Of a DNA stretch of 64,000 nt, positions 1 through 12,541 are shown piece after piece. A program made the translations under genes and the position numbers. Every line of letters starts with the position of its first letter. Position 1 is the stretch's first letter. The stretch covers positions 1-64,000 of the forward strand of contig CAJNOJ010000241.1 of assembly GCA_905250025.1 (NCBI GenBank). The letters run 5' to 3'. This DNA is from Adineta ricciae (lineage: Eukaryota; Rotifera; Eurotatoria; Adinetida; Adinetidae). A model generated the notes under the pieces. The model was given only the letters and a program-made list of their open reading frames with translations. It was not told the DNA's origin and did not search any database.

Positions 1-1239
1 CTCACTATACAAAGTAACCAACCAGTCAACTTCACGTTGACAATTCAATTAGATACTTTTATATTAGATTTATCTTCGTGATTCGAACTCATTTTTCTGA
101 ATTTGAATCTAAACCAACATTGCTTTTGATTAGCATTTTTCTGTTCATAAGCATCAAGAAATGTAGTTTGTTTTGTCAGAATATTCATATCGATCGATAT
201 ATTATGATTTTCGTTAAAAATTCAACTCCATTCTAAAGAAAATCGATAAAATCAATCCATTTTTAGAATAGTCGTGTAAGTTCTACTCATGAGAATTGTT
301 TTCCTGCGAAGTTGAAAATCTAAGTTCAATAAAAAAAAAAAACTATTTTTATCGAATATGAACAAACAATCGTGAGATTTGTGTGTGTTCGATCACATAT
401 CTCAACTAATTATGCAATGATTCGGAAAAGTCGAATTGTACTCATATGTCACTGTTTTAATGAGAAATTTTGTTTAATTTATGGAAGAAAACTCGATAAA
501 ACCGTATAAATGTGATGTTAAATGAAGATCTGAAGGGAAATTATTTTACAATTAATTCCTCCTTCACAACTATTAAATTACAAATAAGAATTTTTTTAAT
601 CTAATTCATTTGGTGAAGAAATATTTTACGATTTTTCACTCCGATTTTTTTGTTGAAGAAGTGCAGAGAAATCTTTTAATTCAAATTTTCCTATTCTTTG
701 ATTTAATTTAAAAAAACATTTTTCACAATTTCAAACCAAATTTCAACTTTTAAATCATTTTCTTCTTTGCTCAAATTCAATTTTCATTTTTCTTCATACG
801 GGGAATATTTCTCAATTATTCTCAAATTCTTTATCAGTTCAGATCATTTCATTTTCTTCTTCTTCAATGAGTTTTATATCGTTTCAATATCGATCAGAAT
901 TCGCTCATTTTCTTTTCTTTCTTGAAGATTTTCTCTGAACTGATCGTAATCACATCGAATTCTTCAATCATGAAAAACAAGAGATGACTTTGTGAAGTAT
1001 TCCATTCTTTTTTATTTCATTCCTCTATTCAAACGAATGACTTGAAAGGAGGACAAAATGCTTTTGTCGGTTTTTATATAAATAAAAAAGTCAAATAATC
1101 GTTGGATTTATCAAACAGATGTTCGAGTTATTTGTTTTTTTATGTTCTCTTTCTATAGACACACAGACGAGTAGTTTGAAAAAAAGAAGATAAAGCTACA
1201 TGATGTTAAACAGCAAGTCAAAGAAAATGTTTGTTTCGA
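1..1239. other. AT-rich intergenic left flank, no gene seen
   Basis: Very AT-rich sequence with many poly-A and poly-T runs. I see no open frame with protein-like composition and no RNA gene. It lies downstream of the minus-strand NmrA gene, so its right part should hold that gene's 3' UTR. Confidence 0.6.
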
Positions 1240-2374
1240 TTAACTTTGTTTCTCCACCATTTCCACAGCAATCTTTGTGTATTCATCCAGGTTTTCTTTG
1301 GGTAGACCAAGAATGTCATTATGCAGACCTTTTCTCTCTTCATAATTACTATTCTTGTCCGGGTAGAATGCTCTTGAGTAAAGTAATTTTGCAAAGCCGA
1401 GCATGTTACCCTTCTTGAACTCTTCCACTCCGGCTTTGTAACGATCCTTGACTGGTTCATAGTTTACTTTCCAATCATTTAAACTGGTACCAGTCACACG
1501 CAGAACCGAGTCCAGCATATCTTTCTGGCTGATATTAAATGACGAAACATAGACATAGTTGTTTCGGAAATCGTTTAGACACGGACTCTTGTCATTCGCA
1601 TTGTCCTTGAACACCTTCAAGCTGAGCAATTTCGCGACGGCACGACCAGTCTGAGGCCAGGTACTCGTGTTAATGCGAGTATTGCCATCATCGAAGAAAG
1701 TGACAGTACGATCTTTGAAGTCAAATCCGTACCGTGCACTACTACCGGCCAGACTGAATTCGTACCAGAAGCTGCACACAAGTCCTATCCAGGAGCTCTT
1801 ACCCAGCTTTTCGATGTAATCACGGTATGTGGCCTTACGTTCACCAATAAAGTTGTCCTTTTGCATTTCCAAGTCAGTAGGATCACCTCCGAATTCGTTC
1901 GGTAAGATCCATGGTACATTTGCAGCTGCTGCTGCTTCGATCAATTTGGTTTGTTGATCTGGTGGTGCTGTGACTGCCATAGTAATAATGAGAACCTCTT
2001 GACCTTTAAGAGCCTCAACGAGCGATGATGGATCATCATAATTCACTTTCTTGATTTCGACACCAGATGGTAATTTGTTCGTGCTATCTTCGCGTGTAAT
2101 CGCGGTGATTTTATGTTTTCCAATCTTGAGCAGTTCATCTACGATGAATTTACCGACTTGACCACCTGCCTGTTAGAAAAATTAAGATTTGAATTAACGG
2201 GTGTAACTATCGAATCGAGACAAGTGCAACAAACTCAGAAACTAGTGAGTAAATGTTTTTTCGTCGGGCGAAAGATACATGTCAAATCGAGTTTCAACTT
2301 ACCCCGACAACAGCGACCTTTTCTATGTAATTTTTGAAACCTTGAGGTTGTTTGTCAGCATATGTTTGTGCCAT
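1240..2374 (-). CDS. NmrA-like / isoflavone-reductase-like NAD(P)-binding protein (2 exons, 333 aa)
   Basis: Two-exon model on the minus strand. Exon 1 (2374-2303) starts MAQTYADKQ and ends VAVVG at a GTAAG donor. Exon 2 (2169-1240) begins after a CTAACAG acceptor. The junction reads VAVVGAGGQVGKFIV, a clean Rossmann GxGGxxG dinucleotide loop, which confirms the splice. The rest (TREDS..., VLIITMAV, a YxxxxEK-like stretch, FFDDGNTRINTSTW) is typical of the atypical short-chain dehydrogenase NmrA/isoflavone reductase family, which bind NADP(H) and act as reductases or redox sensors in the cytosol. The substrate cannot be deduced. There is no signal peptide. Family members of this layout are common in fungi, and bdelloids carry many fungal-type enzymes, so a transferred origin is possible but not shown. 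It stands outside the duplicated block; A1 begins about 270 bp upstream of its start. Confidence 0.85.
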
Positions 2375-2639
2375 TATATGTAAAATTAATATAATAAAAC
2401 TATCTAAAAGTGCGAAGAAATTGTTAAGTCAATCAGTGCAAAATGTGCTGCATAGAAGAAAGACTCAGTTGTTCGGAAATCGGCTAAACTCTCTGGAATT
2501 TTATGCATTCCTCAGATACGAAGTGTACACTCTCTCAACTCTCAAATAGCAGAATTACGGTAGGACAGTGAAAGAGAAAGTGAACCTTTTATATGTCAAA
2601 AAAATATAATACGAAGAAAGAAAAATGTAATGTTACCAC

Positions 2640-3580
2640 GTGACGAGAAGAGAAAATAATCGCAAAGTCAATGATGATGACGAAGCAGTTCTTTTCGCGG
2701 CGTACTTTTTGTGCGATGTGTACTCTGTTCGGCACAAAGCGCACTTTAGTTACATCATTTAGATATATACGAGCATGATATTCATCCATCCATTCCATTT
2801 GGAAGCTTTTAGGCACGGCCAACGGCTGTCGTGGTAATCCCTACCGAATGACTCTTGAATTATGACGATCAATATGTGGTATGTATTAGTTGTAATAATA
2901 TGTTCCAATTATGGAGTAGGAAACTTCTCGACCAATGAGGTAGGTGATATAAATTAAGAGAATAATTATTTTTTTGTCTGAACTTTGGAATAAATTTATC
3001 ATTTGTTATTAATCAAAATCATTATATTACAGATACTTCACAGACCATTTTCTTGGAATACTCGTTAAAAGTAACAACAGATAGTCAAAGGGATGCAAAA
3101 GATTGCGCTCGCTCACTTCATTACGATATGAAACTGAGCTCAAAAACTTCGTATGACGCTTTTTCACGTGATGAATTATTAAAAATAGTACCTTTTCTAC
3201 AAATCATGTTTATCATGATTTCATCAACATTGTTTCCTCAATTTTAATATTTCGAAACGAACATTTATGACAAGTTGAATGTAAAAAATATCTTTTAATA
3301 TCATCAATCACTTCTTGTTGTGTCAATTTTGATATTTACAATCAAATGATGGTTTGCTGAATCTCATTCACACGAATGTATTCTCTGTTAATCATTCGAT
3401 TCTTTCATGTAGTTCGAAATCGATGGAGATTCTGTTGAACGTACTGTTACAGTTTATCAACATGTGAATTTTAATAGAGAATAACAAAAGCAAACATGTT
3501 GCTCGACAAGTCATATTTTGTTTACAAAAGTTTCATCTGAAAAGAAGATGTCCATTGTACCCTCGCTCTTCGTGTATTAA
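2640..3580. other. Intergenic in A1 with weak, unassigned open fragments
   Basis: Conserved in both copies. A minus-strand open stretch near 2590-2822 and a plus-strand one at 3053-3247, preceded by an acceptor-like TATTACAG, look like gene fragments. The second is broken in A2 by a roughly 35-bp deletion, so it is probably not a functional gene. No family recognised. Confidence 0.35.
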
Positions 3581-4264
3581 CTATGTCGATTGTTTCACTA
3601 CACTCGTGATAGCAACAATAAAAATGCCAATAAAAACGATGAAATAAAGCAAAGTTTCGATCGGAAATTTCATGTACTTTTGATAACTGTTTGTGTAGCA
3701 CATGATTTTAATAGAATCAGAACCTCGATGTTGTTCTATCAACTGTGCAATAGCTGTTTGTGCATAATTTGAAATGGCTAAAATTTGATGATCCGTAATG
3801 TGGGTGTATATCGGAATAGTAAAAAATCTATTAATGTATCCCGGCAACACATTGTCAGATACTTTAATCATGTGCGAATGTAAAAGGTTTCCGTTGATTC
3901 GAAAGATATGCCAATTCCAAATAGTAAGATCAAGATAAACTACGGCTGAAACGACTGGAAATGCGACATACGCTTTCACATTCGAACTTAAAATTCCCAA
4001 CACGAACGAAACGACTACGACAGCGAATATAAGCAACCGATAGAGCAAAAGACGACCTCCTCTCATTCGTTTTTTTCCAGTTGTGTTATCAAATGATTCA
4101 AAGCACGTTACAGCATGATTATATTGGGACGCGTATGTACTTCGAACCCAAGCTAATTTTCCAGTTGCTTGAGGTGTGCCAATAGTAACTCGAGCAGTTA
4201 AGGAGCGACCCGCGGCAATACCCATGGATCCATCACTGATTGTTGAAACACGATTATTCCACAT
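3581..4264 (-). CDS. Multi-pass membrane protein of unknown function (A1 copy, 227 aa)
   Basis: Not a family I recognise. The N-terminal third is polar (MWNNRVSTISDGSMGIAAG...). Three hydrophobic segments follow: about residues 77-96 (LLLYRLLIFAVVVVSFVLG), about 100-120 (AYVAFPVVSAVVYL) and a C-terminal one (ETLLYFIVFIGIFIVAIT). It should sit in a membrane. The A2 partner (22870-23731) encodes nearly the same protein once a duplicated scaffold join is discounted, which supports selection on the frame. An in-frame TAA lies just upstream of this ATG. A further open stretch at about 4276-4450 on the same strand could be an upstream exon or a separate relic; I could not join it in phase in either copy. 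Confidence 0.6.
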   Translation of the reverse strand: MWNNRVSTISDGSMGIAAGRSLTARVTIGTPQATGKLAWVRSTYASQYNHAVTCFESFDNTTGKKRMRGGRLLLYRLLIFAVVVVSFVLGILSSNVKAYVAFPVVSAVVYLDLTIWNWHIFRINGNLLHSHMIKVSDNVLPGYINRFFTIPIYTHITDHQILAISNYAQTAIAQLIEQHRGSDSIKIMCYTNSYQKYMKFPIETLLYFIVFIGIFIVAITSVVKQST

Positions 4265-5734
4265 GAAAACGTTTTATCCTGAATTGATCACGTTAATATA
4301 AAGACCACAAATGGCTTTTTCCCAGAAATCAACTTGTAAAGGAACAGTAAAAATATTTCCAACATGAGATATTGTATCATAAAGCATGGTGGCTATATTG
4401 ACTAAAGGTGAAGTTCTGTTATTTGCATGTCGATAAATCTCAAGTATCGGAAATGAATTACTTTTGACAATGTTCGAAAATAAATACGAATACGAGACTT
4501 AACTTGATCTTTAATCAAAAGGAACGTAGGAAAAAATTAAGTATACTCGATTTACGTTTCGTCATCGAAGAATTTCAAGTTGGAATATATGTAATCTGAT
4601 TTCTTTTTGTATTCTGTGATACTTACAATGCGCTGCGCATCTCATTCGAGTGATCGTAGTCAATGTGTGTCATGCTGTATAGCAAGAAAGGCTGTAGAAA
4701 TGGGAATTTCCAAGTGTATAAACCTCACCTATTCACAAATCATAGTTCATTTTTGTTGAAAACACAATTACCTTGATTTTCTTATTTATTTACTACTGGT
4801 ATCAACAACATAGAGTGTTTCTGTCTTGCACGATGTTTTACATTATAGTAAGTGGCTCTATGGGCGTGTGTAGTTGCTTGAAAAATCTTCCATAGCCTAT
4901 GTGAAGGGCACGAATTCGTTATCAATGTAATTCTTGTGATCAAACAGCAGAAGGAAGTTCAACAAACTCGAAAAATTATTCAAACCGAAAGAGCATGAAT
5001 CAGATCAACGAAAGCGACAATGATTATTGATAGGTTAGATCAGTCACTGTCGATATCTCAGACAAAACGAAATCTAAGAAACTCAAGTCTGTGAAACTAT
5101 GAATGCTCGTAAATACTCTCATGATTCTAATTTTTATTATTTTAATATTTAATTAATAGTATCCCTCATAAAATGGTAAATATCATTTTTTGAACCGAAA
5201 TTGTTTTCCTAAGCGAGATCAATATCTTGAACTGACAAAGTGGATGGGTCCTCATGGATTCATTCATATATAAACCAAATAACATAGCGATTGAAAAATA
5301 ATTTCTTTTTTTGTTACATTAGTTTTTGGATAAGACAATCAAGAGTGAAATCAATCATCTCCATGATATGTCCTCTGTTGAGAATCAAGCACAAAATAAC
5401 GACCTGATCATAACTCACCTGTACTCAGTGAAAGTCGTTCAAAAATGATAAACAGAACGAATTGAGTTTACTTTCTCTAATTCAGTAGTATAGTGACAAC
5501 CATGACGGACAAAATCTCATTTGAGATGTTTCGAAACATTCTGTCCGAGCGAAAGATCTTCGGAGTTTCCCTTGTGCAGGTGATTGTAAAAGAAACTCAA
5601 GAAGTTAAAGTGCTAGCGTAGAATTGCAAGGCAACGCGTTGTGATACGATCGAAAATTATTTCTTTTCGTTTATTTCTGATTGATTTTTCTGATTTCTTG
5701 AAAAGATTTTATTGATAATAAATGAGAAAAAAGC
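4265..5734. other. A1 intergenic region between membrane-protein and LamG genes
   Basis: Aligned with 23732-24939. Holds the open stretch at about 4276-4450 (-) and a possible small exon at about 4625-4663 (-) next to a GTAAGT donor. Neither was fitted to a gene. The rest has no coding signal. Confidence 0.4.
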
Positions 5735-7865
5735 TTAAGGATTTGATAAAAGACAAATATCATTCGGTGTTATTGCTTGACTGAAAATGTAGAATTCATC
5801 AATAGCACCGACAAATTGTCCCATTCCGATCGATCCTCTTTGACAAGAAGTTGCATTCGTCGGTGAGGAACCAAGAAAAACATAAGATCCAACGGGCGAA
5901 CGTGTTGATAGTGATGCATTTGACATGATCAGAGTTCCATTTATATGGAAGTCGGTTCCACTTGATGGATCATATCTTTGAAGAAGATGAGTCCATTGAT
6001 TCAACGGAAATGAATTTGAAATCATCATTGATGTGAGCTGATTTGATGAATCAATGAAGTTCACAATCAATGAACCATTCAAAGAAAATCCCCACAAGGA
6101 AAAACAAACACCCAAACCTAAAAAACAACAATAAAAACAAATGAAAACCATTTGCGAAACGATAAGAAATGTTCACCATCAGATTGAGTTGATGTGTGAA
6201 GAAATGTTCCACCAGCACCAACACCAGCAGCACCAGCACCAGCACCAGCACCAACACCAACACCAGCAGCACCAGCACCAGCACCAACACCAACACCAAC
6301 ACCAACACCAACACCAACACCAGCAGCACCAGCAGCACCAGCACCAGCACCAACACCAGCACCAGTAAAACTCAATGGTTTAATCCACATGGAGATTGTG
6401 AATGGAGAATTCAACATATTGAAAAAATTAACTCCTTCAATTGTCACATATGACAATGAAGATGAGAATTGTATTCCTTGATTTACTCGTCCAGTTGTTT
6501 GGATTCCATTTGAATTGATGGCATTGATTAGATTTGGTCCTGAATCAATCAAAGGTGAGAAGGATTCGAACTGGAAATAACAGAAAAGTATTGCATTTAA
6601 GTAGATTTCACAGGGACTTTTAACTCGATAACTGATTCCAAAATGATCAATAGAACCAGAATAATAAACAAACTGTGATGCATCTCCACCAATCTGACCA
6701 CCTCCAATTGTAAATGATCCTGTTGTTCCAAGAAAATTATTACCCACAGTTCCATTCCCGTCTAAGACACCATTCAAGTAAATCAGTTGTTGTTTCACTG
6801 TTGAATCGTACACAAATGTTACATGATACCATCGATTTATTGATAAATTTGTAGTGGCATATGTGTCATGATCATAAAATCCTATGCGAAGAAGTTTGAA
6901 ACGAACATTGAGAAATAAACATTCATCTGTTGTTGATGATTGGTATTCACCTCCAAACTGAAGATCTTTAAAACTTGTAAGATCAGTGACATAAAACCAC
7001 AAATCAATCGTAAATGAACGATTATCCAAGGGAATGTGTGTTTCAGTTGAAAGATACTTTGAATTATTATATGTGAAATTAATAGCTGAACCAATCCATC
7101 CAGGTATGTAACTTGGCGTAAAATTTCCGTTCAGTGAATAATTCCCGACAGTATCGAATGTGTTATTATCAAATGTGTAAAATGCAACTGTTGATATTCT
7201 TGATATTGTTGTATTTAAACATGAATATTCACAAGAGACATTTTGCGGTGCTAAAAATTGAAAACATAAGTTTTATTGTCCGGAAACGTCGTATCAGAGT
7301 AGTACTCTGCTGGCGAAGAGAAACAGGTCATGTACAGAAGCTGCTTTTGCGCATATGTTTATATTTTTAGAGAAAATAGCTTCAACTACACTCATACATA
7401 GACAACATTAGTTCCGATCTTATTATTCTCAACAATTTTCAACAAATCCTCCTCAAGATCACTTCAAGTTGACCTACCTGGAGGTGAACATTGATTATTC
7501 GGTCCTAAACAGAAGATCAATGATAACAATGTCATCACAACAATCAACTGACCTTGATTTCTTCGATAACAGATCACACTCGCTCGAACATCTCCGGATG
7601 ATGTTATATTACCAGATTGACAATCGTCACTAAACATCAAACAAGTTCGATTGTCATGAAAATAAACAGCTGTTCGACATTGATCTTGATGAGCACATTC
7701 CCAAATACAAGATTGAATCGATGCATCACCTGCTAAAGTGACATTTGACAGAAAAGGACAAGAAGAATTGGCTTGATAGAGTGAAGATCGATGAACTTGG
7801 CTTATGATAATGCCATTGATTGGGCAGATAAGGAGAGAAATGATCAGAATTAAGTTCACTATCAT
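5735..7865 (-). CDS. Secreted apple/PAN plus double LamG-like domain protein (A1 copy, 3 exons, 614 aa)
   Basis: Exons 7865-7478, 7250-6177 and 6117-5735. The 59-bp second intron and both splice phases agree, and the total is divisible by three. Residues 1-20 are a signal peptide (MIVNLILIISLLICP). Residues 25-100 are Cys-rich with an apple/PAN look (SCIWECAHQDQC, C-L-M-F-S-D-D-C). A hydrophobic stretch near 108-122 may be a second membrane segment. Two concanavalin/LamG-like sandwiches follow (about 135-335 and 365-610), each with a WYHVTFVYD or WTHLLQRYD strand and a GSIDHF/GAIDEFYI strand. Such domains bind glycans or proteins outside the cell. An in-frame Gly/Ala/Val run of 48 extra codons (about 425-480), absent from A2, interrupts the second LamG domain and may disturb it. 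The A2 copy is frameshifted, so this is the better candidate for a functional copy. Confidence 0.82.
6209..6365. repeat. CCAGCA/CCAACA minisatellite inside the LamG coding exon
   Basis: About 26 hexamer units of CACCAG/CACCAA. On the minus (coding) strand this reads Gly-Ala/Gly-Val repeats in frame with the LamG protein; the plus strand reads His-Gln or Thr-Ser repeats that are shadows. At the same place A2 (about 25597) has only one unit-like CACAAGCACCAG. The length difference is 144 bp, exactly 48 codons. Confidence 0.95.
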
Positions 7866-10489
7866 ATGCGCTGCTTTGTTATTTGAAATAAAAAGAGAAA
7901 TAGAATGAAAAATAAGGTAAGTCTAAAGGGAGTAGGGATGTTTTTCAAAGAAGGGTGTGACATTTTTCAAATAAAAAACTTTTTTATCACAGATTCTCTG
8001 TGCTAAAGGAAACAGGGAGGAAAGCGTGGGATTTTTGCCATTCATTTTCTTTTCTGTGAATTCTCTTATATAGACAGACACAAAACCCGTATTGAAACAT
8101 TTTTCTCAAAGAACAATACGCACTGTTGCTCGTAAACTTCGTGAGAATAGAAAGGAATGCATCAAATATTAGAATTAATTTACGTCAGAAGAAAGGGCGT
8201 TGATAGTTGTGTGTGCAACATCAATGAAATAATACTTATGTCAACATTTATAGCTCTTATAGGGAGAGTGAACATCGTTTTTAAGTAAATCCGACAGTAT
8301 TCAATATTGACTTTCAACCCCTGTATCAGTCCAGCATTTAGTTTGGTTTTTGTTCAATGTAATCTACAGATCCTTGTCAACTGAGCTTAGTTCCTTACGC
8401 TCACGCTCCTCACAACATTTTCTCGTAAGTAATTAGATCTCCTTGCGTGCTTTTATCACTCTTTATGAGAACTTTAAAGTCACAGATTGGACAAGCAACA
8501 AATAGTGGACGTAAATGAATATACAAAGTTGTCACACTCTCGCCCACCCAAATTTGTGTAAGAAATAATGCCAATGAAGCATTTAATGGATACAAACATT
8601 ATATTGCGTTTGATCATGTCTACTTGGAAGAATGTTAAACAATGTTATTTGAGCAAACACACGGAAAGGTTTACCGACTAGAAAGATTCTTCGTGTTAAG
8701 GGAGAAGCACGCTTCTAGAAATCGTTATTTGATCGAGTTCAAGATATGTTACAAAAAAAGGAGTGTACGATCTATAATATCAGTCTTTACGTATTTTCTT
8801 TTCTCTAACGGGCATCTTATCTACTGAAGTGTCAATGTGACTATGAAATAATGTTACAAAAGTCGTCATTTGTTCGTCTCGAGAACGACATAATTGCTAA
8901 AAGGAAATGATAAACTGAAAATAGAAGGAATTGCATACAATTTCATTCGTCTATCTGCCGCGTACTTTATAATTCTTTATCTTACCAACCAAAGAAACTA
9001 AAGTTTTTCCATATATAACCTTCTCATCTCACTCATAAACAAGGATACCGATTACAAAAGGTTCTAATCGCATTACTGATATCTCAAAACGGTCCAGAAC
9101 GTTATCTATGGAAATTCTGCGAGGTTTACATAATCAACATCTAATCGTATTCGAAGTTGATCTTGGTTACCAAGCGAAGAATTCGATCTTTGTTCATTAA
9201 AATTATAACCTTCCTCGAAATGAGAAAAACACGTTTTCAGAAGAATGAATAACTACAATTTGTAGAAATCATCAGCTTATAGAACGAACAATCAATTATT
9301 CCATAACGACATTTCATGAATTTTCAATTATCGAATCTTTTATCGAGAGAATATTCTCACAACATAATTAAAATAAACATTTTCACACAATTCGAATGCC
9401 ATTTCCTTAAATAACACATTATTTTTTATTCAAAAAAAACATTTCTATACAACTAGGTCTTCCTCACCGTTTATATCGATCATTTCGTATTTGACAAAGA
9501 ACACATTTCTGATTGGTTCCTCTTACATTTTTCAATCCGAGTGCGATGGAAGAAGATTTGTTGATAAATGATCTTTGATCCGTAGAAATTTCTAATAATA
9601 CTTTGATAGTCGCAGGGAAAACTATTGTAACGTTTCTGTATTGACACAATCGAACGTGTAAGAAGAAATAATCTCGACAATGACAGTTTCAAAAAAGAAA
9701 TGCTGAGCATCTTTGAATATTCATAGATTAATATAATTTTGTTATCGTTCGTGTTAATCGGAAATTACAATCAGAAGATTGAAGATATTTCTGTTTTTGA
9801 ATCAAGAAACTCATATTAGATATCTGAAGAAAAAAGATCCAGATGGTTACGTTCTCATATGAGTAAAAACAGAGTAGAATCTCACTTTGTGTACATTCTG
9901 TTATATTTGACTTTCATCAACACTTCTCAGAGATTATCTAAGCTCTTAAAGAGAATCTAGTTTTGAGGATGTATTTCAATTAGTTTTAACTAGATCTTGT
10001 GTGTTTCCGACCAGTATTGCATCGATTTTTTCCGAAAAAAAGTATAATTTACAGTTGAGTCTATTCATAAATGTGCATTTTTTCCGTTCATTTTCACTAT
10101 GTCGATGTTAAATTAAAATCAAACATAGTAAAATAAATACTGTGACCATACATCGTCTAGTAAAATCATGAATGTCAATAAAGACGAGTTTATTGAAGGA
10201 CGTAAAAAAAAGTGTTATAGGTGACGGATGGAATTTTTATTTACATTAACTTTGGCCACAGATGCCAAAAGAGATACTTGCCTTTCAGATTTCTGCCTCG
10301 AAAGTATTGCTTTTTCCTTCGTTCATTGGTAGCAACTTCCCACATTATAATGGAACTTTTTATTCTCCTTATAGGGGTACCGCTTTTTTTTCAACAAAAC
10401 TACCTACAAAAGTAACGAAAAGTCATCCTATTTTTACAATTTCACAAATATACTGAAGTTCTTCAACATGGTTCGTTTTTCTTTTCTGG
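7866..10489. other. A1 long intergenic stretch, no gene seen
   Basis: Aligned with 27088-29719. Several 60-76 aa open frames (for example 8410-8595, 9464-9710) are not conserved as proteins between the copies. At about 10220-10440 a stretch could be decayed upstream ART sequence, but this is weak. No RNA gene recognised. Confidence 0.45.
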
Positions 10490-11165
10490 TCCTTTCATGG
10501 AACAAAAAAATTGTACCTGACGTCTCTCTACAACAAGCTGTTCAATCAGTGAAATCATTACTCTTCAACTGTGATGCAATGGTCGAAAACGAAACAATGG
10601 GCTGACATAAGATGAGTTAACATCCATTCGAGGAATAGTTTGGCGTGGTGTTTGCGTTCTTGCACAGAAGCGGTGAATGTGATGGAATCGTTCATTGGAA
10701 ATGATTCTAGTCGAATAATCTTCACAATCGAATGTGTCAATGGAAAATCAATTCAATCACGCTCGTACTTTGAAGATGAAAATGAGATCGTTCTTCTGTC
10801 TGGTAATTATTTCAAAATTGTGAGTAAATGGAAAGCCGGAAAAAATGTTTATATGGATCATTTGAGAGAACAGAGTCCACCTTATGAAACACTTACTTCA
10901 TCCTTGGATGAACTGTTGCCTTCAATGAACAACTTGTCAATTTCAGTAGAAAGGAAATCTAATTCGAATGAAGAAACCAAGCGAAGTGAATCATCCTGAT
11001 CTGGTGGTATCTTACGGCGACATCGGAGATGTGCGCTGCAACCTGGGTCACTACTCAAAAGCATTGCCGCCAGATTATTCTGAAATCGTAAGATTTAAAG
11101 GAAACTCTGCTCATATTGACGAGAACACAGTTGGATATGTTTATTCACAATCACACAATAAATAA
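10490..11165 (+). pseudogene. Arginine ADP-ribosyltransferase/TPR relic 1 (A1)
   Basis: Degenerate remnant of the ART (R-S-E class)-TPR proteins that bdelloids carry in many copies. Near 10497 a decayed start resembles MAQRIVP of the second relic. The open part from 10640 holds the catalytic end of an ART domain: a serine-containing strand SRSYFEDENEIVLLSG with the ExE pair (E-N-E), then YFKIVS and HLREQSPPYETL. In a shifted frame from about 10995 comes a TPR-like helix pair (YGDIGDVRCNLGHYSKAL). Stops and the frameshift between the ART and TPR parts show it is not translated as one protein. An intact member would transfer ADP-ribose from NAD+ to arginine. Confidence 0.7.
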
Positions 11166-12541
11166 TACACGTCGGCTTGGAGGGATGCAGTTTTTTTAAT
11201 TGCATAACAGTATAACTAAGAAGGACATCTTGAAATCGAGCCGAAGAATTGTCGTTGATTAAAGTGTCAGAAGTAATGCATTTATAGTGAATAAAAGAGA
11301 ATAGATACCATCGACTAGACTCGCACGTTTTGATTATGTGAAGTTCTCGTATAATTTTGATTTATACGGATACCATAAACAGGTAATTTCAACTTATCTG
11401 TGGCGTTTGATGTTTTAGATTTATTCTCTTGACTGAAACGATGCGATCATATAGGCAAAGAGAGTTTATAGTTATATCTGTTTATCTATGCCAATACCAT
11501 CAGTGTTCGATGACCAATCAGTAAGCAGCTAATAGGATGATATGATCTGGCTTCAAATTAGCGAATGTTTTGGTTTTGTAGTTACAGAACACGAAGTAGG
11601 ACAACATTTGGAACAAACCTTGAATACTGTGTGTAACATCAAGTGGTTGGGAATGACGCACCGAAAAGACGTGGATGGTCGAATGCGAGACAGACGTTTG
11701 GCAATAGATTCTAAAAAATACTCTATTAGAACATGAAAATTAGTCGAAGTCCAAGGAAGTCGTTCTGAGGAGCGCCATTTTTAATAAAACAATGAAGAAA
11801 TTGAAACATATTTAGGTGGTGCTTATTCCTTTATACATCAATCAAATTCCCGTGCAAATTATATTGATCAAACAGATGAGCTATCAACTACATTTCCTGT
11901 TTAATCCAACAATAATGAAATATTGAGTTTCCTGTCTTCTTTGAACGATTAAACAAAACTTCAAATTGATTCATCGAGAAACTATCTAAAACACGAGTAT
12001 CATTGGTCGACCAATCCGATACTGATTCCGTCAGAATACAGTGTATCTAAAAGTAGATCTTAGAAGATCGACAGCAGTTGATTGAAGCTTTCCAGAAATT
12101 CGAAAGAACTGTGCAGAATATTTCGAATCTTTGCCAGATTTGTGGATTTAGAGTAGTTAAGAATCGATCGGTCCGATAGTGTCTGAATGACGAGTCCGAT
12201 TTAGATTTATTGAAAAAATATTCAAGTACAGCATAATATTTAGGTTTAAATTAAAATCTTTGATAAGCACGAATCATTTTGTAATTGCACTTGTCGATGA
12301 AATGTCATATTGTCCAAATCCTTCTTTGTTTTCTCGGTACTTTTACGGAGCAAAAAATCGATGAGTTGGTTGATAAAAAATAGAATGAAAATCAATATTT
12401 TTCATGAGAAAAGTCAGACAGATGGATATGATTTGCTTTTTTTTCTTCTGCTAAATCATCATTTCAAAAGAAATATAAATCAAGGACATACATATAAATC
12501 GAGTCAAATTCGTTAATAAATGTGTATTCAATACTAAAAAA
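11166..12541. other. A1 region with conserved but unidentified open fragments
   Basis: An open stretch at 11542-11736 (+, IKWLGMTHRKDVDGR) is matched with few changes at 30839-31054. Another stretch around 12080-12500 matches 31317-31664 but is broken in A1 by a roughly 28-bp insertion. A1 also carries about 56 bp near 11740-11795 that A2 lacks. Probably remnants of one gene; family unknown. Confidence 0.4.

Noticed and set aside
6141-6453. Plus-strand His/Gln-rich and Thr/Ser-rich open frames
   Set aside because: They are translations of the hexamer minisatellite on the strand opposite the LamG gene.
10882-11064. Recurring 60-aa minus-strand frame (also at 15105 and 29974)
   Set aside because: It is the antisense shadow of the ART/TPR relics; its conservation comes from the relics' own similarity.
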